DNA from: Tatumella ptyseos ATCC 33301
GTDB lineage: Bacteria; Pseudomonadota; Gammaproteobacteria; Enterobacterales; Enterobacteriaceae
Assembly (NCBI RefSeq): GCF_000735525.1
Contig: NZ_JMPR01000043.1
Coordinates: 17,680-81,679, forward strand
DNA length: 64,000 nucleotides
Reading direction: 5' to 3'
The notes under the pieces are model-generated. The model had not been told where the DNA came from. It made no database searches and worked only from the letters and a program-made list of their open reading frames with translations. Below are positions 57,519-64,000 of the stretch, in pieces (position 1 is the stretch's first letter; every line of letters begins with the position of its first letter). The translations under genes and the position numbers were made by a program.

Positions 57519-58568
57519 TCAGCCCGGAGGCTGAGCATCCAGGATACGTTTCGCCTGCGACTCCGTCAGTGGGTAATCAAAGAACTGCCGGTAGAAATCC
57601 CGGGTCTGACGGACCATATTGATGTCAGGAAACAGATCCGGATGGAACAATCTCGCTGCCCACGGGATCTGCAGGGCAACCTCCGTCCCGTAACGATCCC
57701 AGGGGAAGACACCGGAAGGATTACGGACGACGTGGTTCAGTTTCACCGCCCGCAACTGACTGAACAGACCCCGGTAAGGTGATTGTGCAAGGGTGCCAGC
57801 ACCGGCATCCAGAATAATATAATCCGGTTGCCATGCCAGCACCTCTTCCGGGGTGATCTCTTTCATATTCCCATCGACACTTTCGGCGACATTACGTCCA
57901 CCGGCCAGCGTGATCCAGGTATTAATCAGCGTATTCCTGCCATCCACTTTTAACGGGTGCAGAGACTGAATATGCAATACTGTCGGACGCTGCTGCGGAG
58001 TCAGCGTTCGGGTTTTATCACGGACCACCGCGATCTGCCGGTTAAGATAGCGGTTATATTCCTCCGCTCTTTGAAGAGCCAGCGGCGTGCCGACCACTTC
58101 AGCTGTCGTCAGCAGTGAACGCTCCATCGATGGAAAATCGGTAAATCCCATCATGACGACCGGAATACCGGCCTGCCGATAGCTGTTTGCTGCAGGATCA
58201 TTCTTAGCTACAAAGATCACATCAACATGACGCAGAACCAGCGCCTCACTGGAAAACTCATGCCCGGGCGTCTGTAATGCCTGATTCAGTGACGGCTGTA
58301 TTTTAAACATCCAGGGGCGATCCCGGGGATGATTCACCGTCGCGACAATGCGATCACCGGCCCCCAGCGTCATCAGTAAGGAGTGATGCGCGAACCAGCC
58401 ATCCGCAATACGGTTGGCGATGTCAGGTACCTCAACCCGGTTGCCGGCATCATCGGTCACAGTCTTCGCCGACAAGGCCGGGGAAAGAAAAGCGAGCGAA
58501 AGGAGCAGGGCCGTCAGGGGAAATCCGCTGCGTAACAGTGTGTGCTTTTTCAAAATAGTACCTGTCAT
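57519..58568 (-). CDS. ABC transporter substrate-binding protein, iron-siderophore/metal type (orphan)
   Basis: A 349-residue secreted protein with a signal peptide ending near PALSA and a BtuF/FepB-like type III binding fold: KTVTDDAGNRVEVPDIANRI, HVDVIFV, IPVVMMGF, and VLHIQSLHPLKVDGRNTLINTWITLAGGRN. It should bind a metal chelate in the periplasm and hand it to a permease. No permease or ATPase gene is adjacent, so it is an orphan. The start is ambiguous between ATG 58568 and TTG 58553, which has AGGT 6 nt upstream. It is divergent from a small His/Met-rich secreted protein. The ligand is unknown. Confidence 0.82.
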   Translation of the reverse strand: MTGTILKKHTLLRSGFPLTALLLSLAFLSPALSAKTVTDDAGNRVEVPDIANRIADGWFAHHSLLMTLGAGDRIVATVNHPRDRPWMFKIQPSLNQALQTPGHEFSSEALVLRHVDVIFVAKNDPAANSYRQAGIPVVMMGFTDFPSMERSLLTTAEVVGTPLALQRAEEYNRYLNRQIAVVRDKTRTLTPQQRPTVLHIQSLHPLKVDGRNTLINTWITLAGGRNVAESVDGNMKEITPEEVLAWQPDYIILDAGAGTLAQSPYRGLFSQLRAVKLNHVVRNPSGVFPWDRYGTEVALQIPWAARLFHPDLFPDINMVRQTRDFYRQFFDYPLTESQAKRILDAQPPG

Positions 58569-58847
58569 GGCATCCCGGCCGGGAGAGTTATCGGCCTGTG
58601 TAGTCAGTCTCTTTATATATCAACTCCGAAGACGGCGGGCAAGTGAAGGATAAGTCAGCAGGATAACGCTGAAGCCGTGCAACGTTCCGGCCCGTTTATG
58701 GTATTTCTGTCTCTGAGTGTGTCAGAAGTCCCTGTTTCAGCAATAACTGTCTGGATAATGAAAATTGCGTAAACATCCCGCAAAAGTGATTGTGACACTG
58801 GGAATAATTCACGATGCTGTCTGTGAATTTCTTCTCAGGAGTTGATT

Positions 58848-59147
58848 ATGAAACAGATTGCGATTTATCTTTCAGCCCCCCTGCTACTGGTTTCTGCGCT
58901 GGCCTGTGCCGCTCCGCAAACACAGGCAGATCATCACCCGGAAGGCTTCGGCCCGCATAAGCATGGCATGATGCCACCGCGTCCGATGCCACTGTATGCA
59001 GCGACAGAAACTACCACCACCCCGGCAGAAACCCTGAAAAACCTGGTCGCTCAGGTGCCTCAGACCGCTGCCGGGAAGTATCAGGTCAAAGTTGAGGTGT
59101 TACCTCTGCCTGAAAAACCAATGCATCCTGCCCCGGCAGATCATTAA
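58848..59147 (+). CDS. Small secreted His/Met/Pro-rich protein, unknown function
   Basis: A 99-residue protein. The signal peptide (MKQIAIYLSAPLLLVSALACA) ends near residue 21-22. The mature N-terminus is rich in His, Met and Pro (DHHPEGFGPHKHGMMPPRP), followed by a short conserved-looking segment (TLKNLVAQVPQTAAGKYQVKVEV) and a tail with further His and Pro. AGGAG lies 6 nt before ATG 58848. The composition suggests metal binding, perhaps copper, zinc or nickel, in the periplasm, but no known family is recognised. Divergent from the orphan metal-type binding protein across 279 nt. Confidence 0.8.
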   Translation: MKQIAIYLSAPLLLVSALACAAPQTQADHHPEGFGPHKHGMMPPRPMPLYAATETTTTPAETLKNLVAQVPQTAAGKYQVKVEVLPLPEKPMHPAPADH

Positions 59148-59214
59148 GCTATTACCGGGGATAAGTCACTTTCTGCTGTCCCCGTCCTGCTTTCTCCCCA
59201 CCGGCTTACTCTTT

Positions 59215-59234
59215 GGAGGGTTACTCACCCCTCC
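59215..59234 (+). terminator. Hairpin after the His-rich gene
   Basis: GGAGGG (59215-59220) with CCCTCC (59229-59234), 8-nt loop, followed by GTTCTC; weak terminator candidate 68 nt after the stop. Confidence 0.4.
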
Positions 59235-59345
59235 GTTCTCTGATTTTCCTGACGGTTATCTGCCACGGCGCACAGGCATGACTCCTGCACCCTCAATGGC
59301 ATTGACCCGCAGAAGAGCTAATGATGACTGCACTCCTCCGGGAGA

Positions 59346-59771
59346 TCAGTCATCTGATCCCTGTAATGTCAGCACCAGTGTCCGGCTGCCACCATGATCA
59401 CGATGTTCACATAAATAGATGCCTTGCCAGGTCCCCAGGTTCAGATACCCTCCGGACACCGGGACCGTCAGTTCTGCCCCCAGTAAGCTGCTTTTCAGGT
59501 GGGCTGGCATATCATCGCTGCCCTCATACGTGTGCTGATAAAATGGTGCATTTTCCGGAACGGCATGATTGAAATAACGTTCAAAATCGCCCCGGACGGT
59601 GGGATCCGCATTTTCATTAATGGTCAGCGATGCCGACGTATGTTTAATAAACAGATGCAACAGACCGACCGCTGGCCAGCGAATATCGTTCAATGCATTT
59701 TCGATATCATGAGTGATCAGATGAAAACCGCGCTGGCGCGGCTTTAGTCTGATTTCTTTCTGTATCCACAT
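59346..59771 (-). CDS. yjbQ: YjbQ/UPF0047 family protein
   Basis: A 141-residue protein with the UPF0047 motifs HTSASLTINENADPTVRGDFERYFN, YEGSDDMPAHLKSSLLG and LGTWQGIYLCEHRDHGGSR. E. coli YjbQ is 138 residues and has weak thiamin phosphate synthase activity in vitro; the physiological role is unknown. No thiamin genes or TPP riboswitch are adjacent. It starts MWIQKEIRLKPR, matching the family. Confidence 0.93.
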   Translation of the reverse strand: MWIQKEIRLKPRQRGFHLITHDIENALNDIRWPAVGLLHLFIKHTSASLTINENADPTVRGDFERYFNHAVPENAPFYQHTYEGSDDMPAHLKSSLLGAELTVPVSGGYLNLGTWQGIYLCEHRDHGGSRTLVLTLQGSDD

Positions 59772-59884
59772 GGCAGGCCCCTTTTCCGGTATTCATTTTG
59801 GTCAGTATAACGCGCTGATTTCAGCACATGTTGCTGACCGTTTTAACACGGATCAGGCTTGCCCGGAAAATACGGGGACGATCT

Positions 59885-60697
59885 TCAGACAATCAGACGG
59901 CGCAAGGCGGCCATTGCCTGCCGGGCAGCATCTGCCGGTGGCTGTTTTTTTAGTTCGTCATTAAACACTTCCAGCCCCAGCGGACCCTGGTACTGTTTTT
60001 CCCGCAGACAGGAAAGCAGTTGCTGTAACGGAAAGACTCCGTCCCCGGGCAGCAAGCGCTGATGTCTTGCAATATCAATCAGTTGCTGTTTGTCCGGTAT
60101 TTCTCTGACATCCGATAGCTGTACCAGAAATATTTTATCTGCCGGAACATCTGCCAGGTCCGCTACCGTACGCCGCAGTGCAAAAATATGGAAAGCATCA
60201 ATCACTAATCCCAGCGCCGGGGAGTCGACCTCATTAATAATCTCCAGCGCGGCAGGCGTGGTATTGACACAGGTGCTCCAGCACATTGCCTCATAGGCTA
60301 TACGCAGATCCCGCTCGACAGCCTGGGCGGTCAGCCATTGCAGGTCACTGACTATCTTATCCTGCACGCATCCGCGTTCGGTATTCGCCGGTACCAGTAC
60401 CGTCCCGGCACCGACTTTCACTGCGGTGTCCAGTATCTCCAGTGCCTGCTGGCGTTTAATTTCCCGGTGCACGTCTGCGGCTCCGTCAAAATCCAGCAGA
60501 ACCTGATAATCCGTCAGGGTGATGTCCAGTGAACTGAGATGTTGACGGATCCCGGCGGTATCTCCCCCGGTCTCCTGAACATCCTGCTGCCACAACTCTG
60601 CTTCCGCAAAACCAGCGTCGGCCACTGCTTGTAACTTTTGTGCCGTTGTTCCCCCCAGAAGGATGGTATTAAGAAATAATGCATTCCGGTTAATCAT
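59885..60697 (-). CDS. TIM-barrel sugar isomerase/3-dehydroshikimate dehydratase-like protein
   Basis: A 270-residue AP-endonuclease-2-type TIM barrel. A four-ligand metal pattern is visible: Glu136 in YEAMCW, Asp167 in VIDAFH, Gln193 in LVQLSD and Glu243 in LEVFND, with RHQRLLPGDG at about 211-220. This order and the EVFND/RxxRLLPG blocks are what I recall for 3-dehydroshikimate dehydratases (QuiC/AsbF type), which make protocatechuate; sugar phosphate isomerases and myo-inosose dehydratases share the fold. Two AroE-like genes in the same window make shikimate/quinate chemistry plausible. No protocatechuate-degrading genes are visible. Solitary gene. Confidence 0.75.
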   Translation of the reverse strand: MINRNALFLNTILLGGTTAQKLQAVADAGFAEAELWQQDVQETGGDTAGIRQHLSSLDITLTDYQVLLDFDGAADVHREIKRQQALEILDTAVKVGAGTVLVPANTERGCVQDKIVSDLQWLTAQAVERDLRIAYEAMCWSTCVNTTPAALEIINEVDSPALGLVIDAFHIFALRRTVADLADVPADKIFLVQLSDVREIPDKQQLIDIARHQRLLPGDGVFPLQQLLSCLREKQYQGPLGLEVFNDELKKQPPADAARQAMAALRRLIV

Positions 60698-60958
60698 ACT
60701 GCCGTTCTCCTTTTTCGTTCAGCTCACCTGTTGTTCAGGCCACAGACGTGGTAGCGCCATCAGTGATGATGTAATCCTGGCAGATAAACAGAATAAATCC
60801 GCTCATTGACTGTTTTACCGAAAAACAAAAAAGAAAACTGTCTGAGAGATCTGACCCCGGATAATTTCCGCACGTTTTTTTGTCCGGAGTTTACAGGGGT
60901 ACAGATACTCTGTTTGACATCGCTGATATTCAGAATTTCAAATAACGGTCAGGAACAA

Positions 60959-61507
60959 TTATTTTACCCAGTTCCCTTTTAAAGGCCGGGATAACTGAGC
61001 CAGCACAACAATCAGACACAGCTCAATGGAAACGGCCCAGTAAATGTGACCGAGAAGTTCACTCCATAACTCATAGCCATTCAGATTCCATAACCACCCT
61101 TTTGCACCGGAGGCGTACACCGGGTAACGAAAACCGAGCAGCGGGATGAGAAAACCGTGCATCACAACCGTGATCACAATACCGTAGAGCGCGCCATACC
61201 ACAGGCGAATTTTCGGGGACAGGGCCGAAAGAGCAACGTAGACAAAAGCAAAAATAAAACTGAACAACCAGTGATACAGCGTCACCGCACCCGACACCAT
61301 GGTGCCCTGATAAATATAATCCAGCGAATGCGAGTTGATTCCGGCCCAGCCTAACCAGCTATCAATGTTTGCGGCCGGGGGCGAGATTTCCCCGGCGACC
61401 CGGGGAGGCATATTCACCTCGGAACCCCATTTCACTAATGAACTGATAAATCCCCCGAGCAACGTCGTGCGAAGGATAACCTGACGATTACTTTTGATTT
61501 CCAACAT
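60959..61507 (-). CDS. YagU-like inner-membrane protein (DUF1440)
   Basis: A 182-residue protein with four membrane segments and YagU features: GGFISSLVKWGSEVNMPPR, TLYHWLFSFIFAFVYVALS, PKIRLWYGALYGIVIT and ELLGHIYWAVSIELC. E. coli YagU is about 204 residues and is linked to acid resistance. The frame extends 57 residues upstream, but ATG 61507 has AAGGA 7 nt before it and begins the recognisable domain. Stand-alone gene. Confidence 0.85.
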   Translation of the reverse strand: MLEIKSNRQVILRTTLLGGFISSLVKWGSEVNMPPRVAGEISPPAANIDSWLGWAGINSHSLDYIYQGTMVSGAVTLYHWLFSFIFAFVYVALSALSPKIRLWYGALYGIVITVVMHGFLIPLLGFRYPVYASGAKGWLWNLNGYELWSELLGHIYWAVSIELCLIVVLAQLSRPLKGNWVK

Positions 61508-61850
61508 ACGCTTGTCCTTATTCCACAGAAGTACCGGGGAGAAAAGTGCAGGCACGTCGCACTTCCTGCTCCCGATGATAAACCCTGAAACGGGTTTCCG
61601 GTGCAGGCTCCTCTTTCTCACCCCGGAATTACGGGCATGGGAACCTGCTTTATTAATTAACATTACTAAACAATACAACTATATTTATATCTCAATCGTA
61701 TTGATTATTTATTGATCCCGATAACTATGTTGAATATCAATATCAGATTTTTTAGTCCGGCCGCTCTTTTGCCGGTGACGGGTAGCTTGGTATCCATTTT
61801 CTGCACAATGTGATACACCCTTTATAAAATAAAATGTACAGGCGGAAATG
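61508..61850. other. Divergent gap before the GFA-family gene
   Basis: 343 nt between divergent genes. The part 61660-61760 is very A/T-rich, with several TTGAT/ATCAA motifs, likely promoter or H-NS-type DNA. No repeat or ORF is convincing. Confidence 0.45.
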
Positions 61851-62279
61851 ATGGTTAAAGGATCCTGCCTTTGTGGCGCGATACGCTTCACCCTGCAACA
61901 AGTACCCGAAAAATTTTATCGTTGTCATTGTTCGTTATGCCGTAAACAGACCGGAGTGGGTCACAATCTGGCGACATTAATTCCTGCGACGGAGTTTGCC
62001 TGGGAAGACGGCCAGCAAAGGATCGCAACCTGGCAAAAAACAACCGGTTACCGTAACGATTTTTGTGCGTCATGTGGCTCGACCGTGCCTAATGCCCTGC
62101 GCGATGTTCCTTATATCTGGGTACCGATCGGTCTGATTGAGGAGGACCTGGCGCTGGAATGCCTGGGAGACTATTGCACAGAAGATGCCATGTCCTGGGA
62201 TTGTCACCGAAGCCGCCATAGTACCCCGGGGCCGGTTCGATCCTTAGACGAGCTGCTGCCGGACACCAGTATCGACTGA
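61851..62279 (+). CDS. GFA family (glutathione-dependent formaldehyde-activating-like) zinc protein
   Basis: A 142-residue CENP-V/GFA-domain protein. Zinc cysteines are visible: GSCLCGAIRF, CHCSLCRKQTG and FCASCGSTVPN. The family name comes from Paracoccus Gfa; most members have unproven roles and often act on S-hydroxymethyl-glutathione or are simply structural. No formaldehyde pathway genes are adjacent. ATG 61851 has GGCGG 5 nt upstream; an ATG directly before it is the alternative. Confidence 0.88.
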   Translation: MVKGSCLCGAIRFTLQQVPEKFYRCHCSLCRKQTGVGHNLATLIPATEFAWEDGQQRIATWQKTTGYRNDFCASCGSTVPNALRDVPYIWVPIGLIEEDLALECLGDYCTEDAMSWDCHRSRHSTPGPVRSLDELLPDTSID

Positions 62280-62378
62280 GACCGGCTGCAGGGAATATTC
62301 CTATGGGTGGTGCAGCAAAGGAAGCGGAAAACAGATACCGAAAAAGACTCAATAATGGCCCGCTTAATTTGAAAATGT

Positions 62379-62846
62379 CTAACCCCGTTCTACCCGGCAA
62401 GAAAAACACCCCTGCCTGGCATTGTGGGCAAGAATAAAATCAACCTGATCGTTTTTAAAAAGCGAAAGAATATGCTCCTTCACTTCTCCTGGCTGAGCTA
62501 TCGTCGCCTCAATAAGCATATCCCGGTGATCAAAACCTCGAAGAGAAATCATTCTTTTTTGCATAACTTCCGGAATCGTGTCTCTGAAGACACCTTCCTC
62601 TGACTGCCCCTCCCATATAAAAATAGCATGTGAGCCACGATAGGGAGAATCCGTATCAAGATAAGTATGGTTTAACAGGATCCCTGTTTCTCCGGCGGGG
62701 ATATCTCTTAACGTGATCCGGTCCGGGTAGCATGGATATTCATCAACATGGATCCTGATAGCGCCTTTCTTTCTTAGCTCATCGTCCGGCAGACCATAAA
62801 GATGACTGAAAGCCCTTCCGTTTAATCCTCTGATAATAAAAGACAT
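62379..62846 (-). CDS. DUF1203 family protein
   Basis: A 155-residue protein with DUF1203 blocks: FIIRGLNGRAFSHLYGLPDDELRKKGA, YPDRITLRDIPAGETGILLNH, DSPYRGSHAIFIWEG and RMISLRGFDHRDMLIEA. Function unknown; no membrane segment or signal. It lies alone, convergent with the GFA gene, next to the GC-rich repeat region at the end of the window. Confidence 0.85.
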   Translation of the reverse strand: MSFIIRGLNGRAFSHLYGLPDDELRKKGAIRIHVDEYPCYPDRITLRDIPAGETGILLNHTYLDTDSPYRGSHAIFIWEGQSEEGVFRDTIPEVMQKRMISLRGFDHRDMLIEATIAQPGEVKEHILSLFKNDQVDFILAHNARQGCFSCRVERG

Positions 62847-63048
62847 ATCACGTATTTCCTGTTATGAGTTGAATCTTAGCCTATCAATTTTTCAGAAGTT
62901 TAAAAACACGGTTTATTGCATTCAAATAACCCGCGATAAGATATCCCTGTACTGTCGGCAGGCTACTCTCACATCTGTCAGCGTGATATTGATTTTCCCG
63001 GACAAGCGTGGTGTTATCTGGCGGAAGGTCCCCTTTCAGTGTCAGGGA

Positions 63049-63368
63049 CTGGCCGTAATGTCAGGTTCGGCGCTGCGAATAGCACCCCAAAACCTGCTCT
63101 CCGTGCATCGCTACTGTTTTTCGGTTTTAAAACAAAACCACAATCCGCTTTTCCGCCGATGTCTGCACCGTTGGTCGGGCGACATCGCACCGCTGAGCGA
63201 GAGGTCATGCTGAGCAGGAGCGAATCATGACCGGTCCGTAAAGGACACATGAATGAGTGAAGGTACCGCGTAGCGGCGGGCAGGCTTGTCGCAAGGCCGG
63301 GAGTGCAGAGGGCGCGGCCATGCGCCCTTTGCCCGGTCGCCCGCAGCGGATTACAGGCAGCAAGCCTT
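63049..63368. repeat. Long direct repeat, copy 1
   Basis: Begins CTGGCCGT and includes GGCGCTGCG, CAAAACCTGCTCTCC, TTGGTCGGGCGACATCGC, ATGACCGGTCCGTAAAGG and GGGAGTGCAGAGGGCGCGGC. It lacks the 37-nt block present in copy 2 and has T5 instead of T6 near 63120. Confidence 0.9.
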
Positions 63369-63496
63369 ATTATAAAGCGAACGGCATATTCACTATACTG
63401 ACACAAAAAAATTATCCGTTTTCCCGGGTATTCGCTCTGAGCCGGTTCCGCCCGTCAGACGTGCAGTAGTTTCAGTTGCCGCATGGCGGCGGCCGG

Positions 63497-63524
63497 GTTA
63501 AGGCCCGAAGGCGCGGGCCTTAAC
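63497..63524. repeat. 11-bp perfect hairpin between the repeat copies
   Basis: GTTAAGGCCCG (63497-63507) and CGGGCCTTAAC (63514-63524) around AAGGCG. Confidence 0.85.
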
Positions 63525-63642
63525 AATCCTCGCCTGGCGCAGGTCCTCGCTGTCCCCTCACTTATCGCTCCGGCCTGACGGCCCGCCCGGATTCGCCGTC
63601 CTAGCTCAACCGTTCTTTCGCCGGCATCCCTGCCGGCTCTGC

Positions 63643-64000
63643 CTGGCCGTCACTCTGCGTTCGGCGCTGCGGATAGCGCCCCAAAACCTGCTCTCCGTGC
63701 ATCGCTACTGTTTTTTCGGTTTTAAAACAAAACCACAATCCGCTTTTCCGCGGATGTCTGCACCGTTGGTCGGGCGACATCGCACCGCTGAGCGAGTGAA
63801 TGTGGCCAGGACGAGCCGCAGGGACGCGGCGAGAGGTCATGCTGAGCAGGAGCGAATCATGACCGGTCCGTAAAGGACACATGAATGAGTGAAGGCACCG
63901 CGAAGCGGCGGGCAGGCCTGTCGCAAGGCCGGGAGTGCAGAGGGCGCGGCCATGCGCCCTTTGCCCGGTCGCCCGCGGCGGGGCCCGGGCAGCATGCCTT
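63643..64000. repeat. Long direct repeat, copy 2 (continues past the window)
   Basis: The same order of blocks as copy 1, shifted by 594 nt at the start and 632 nt at the end. The extra 37 nt at 63797-63833 is flanked by GCGAG, and one extra T accounts for the rest. Identity is still visible at base 64000, so the copy probably continues. Confidence 0.9.

Larger units (their letters stand above)
62847..64000. other. Long non-coding end region with a large direct repeat
   Basis: 1154 nt in which no gene is convincing. The first 200 nt are mixed composition; the rest is GC-rich and contains two copies of a long repeat and, between them, a perfect hairpin (63497-63524). Open frames on the minus strand (for example 63014-63406 and 63601-63882) run through the repeats. 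They have low-complexity Arg/Pro/Ala-rich products and are not called genes, though similar frames recur in enterobacterial mobile-element regions as I recall. Confidence 0.6.

Noticed and set aside
58569-58847. Cobalamin or TPP riboswitch before the orphan binding protein
   Set aside because: No B12-box, TPP core or other riboswitch core could be matched; only a short CCCGGCCGGG palindrome was present.
63014-63882. Minus-strand open frames in the end repeat as protein genes
   Set aside because: Products are low-complexity Arg/Pro/Ala/Ser-rich, lack convincing ribosome sites, and differ by frame between copies because of the indels.
1-64000. CRISPR array, insertion sequence, transposase or phage gene
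   Set aside because: No regularly spaced short repeats, terminal inverted repeats with a transposase, or integrase-like product was found anywhere in the window.

Overview
This 64-kb window is chromosomal DNA from a gamma-proteobacterium of the order Enterobacterales. Most genes are close relatives of Escherichia coli genes and lie in the E. coli-like order ybgA-phrB-ybgI-pxpBCA, pgm-seqA-ybfF-ybfE-fldA-fur, chiP-glnS-nagE-nagBACD-asnB, the Met/Leu/Gln tRNA cluster, ubiF-miaB-ybeZYX-lnt, leuS-lptE-holA-nadD-rsfS-rlmH-mrdAB-rlpA-dacA-ybeD-lipB-lipA-tatE-cspE-pagP. Several genes that sit between these blocks in E. coli are absent here (abrB/nei, kdp, gltIJKL/rihA, cobC, crcB). A Serratia-type 885-residue chitobiase and a D-arabinitol dehydrogenase/SemiSWEET pair are inserted. 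This fits a non-E. coli family such as Erwiniaceae or a relative, but the genus cannot be fixed from the sequence alone.

Layout. 1-9.6 kb: the end of citrate synthase (gltA), a shikimate-dehydrogenase paralogue, the 5-oxoprolinase operon (pxpBCA), ybgI, photolyase (phrB) with a long YbgA-domain protein, then pgm and seqA, mostly on the minus strand. 9.8-14.6 kb: ybfF, ybfE, fldA, fur, then a two-gene polyol operon. 14.7-27.5 kb: a chitin/N-acetylglucosamine block: secreted chitobiase, chitoporin, glnS, the GlcNAc PTS transporter nagE and the divergent nagBACD operon. Two NagC-like operators sharing the core TTCG-N3-CG link chiP and nagE/nagB. 27.9-30.5 kb: asnB and six tRNA genes. 30.5-52.9 kb: core genes for ubiquinone, tRNA modification, ribosome maturation, lipoprotein acylation, leucyl-tRNA synthetase, LPS export, DNA polymerase III delta, NAD, rod-shape peptidoglycan synthesis, lipoate, Tat export, cold shock and lipid A palmitoylation.

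53-64 kb is accessory-like. It holds single genes with large hairpin-containing gaps: a membrane endonuclease/phosphatase-fold protein, a PEBP protein, a second AroE-like protein in which both catalytic residues appear changed, ynfA, doxX, an orphan metal/siderophore-type binding protein divergent from a small His/Met-rich secreted protein, yjbQ, a probable 3-dehydroshikimate-dehydratase-like TIM barrel, a YagU-like membrane protein, a GFA-family protein and a DUF1203 protein. The window ends in a GC-rich non-coding region with a direct duplication of at least 320 bp whose copies differ by a 37-nt block. That region, the AroE-like/dehydratase-like set and the dehydrogenase-SemiSWEET pair are the least ordinary parts. 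No insertion sequence, transposase, integrase or CRISPR array is visible.
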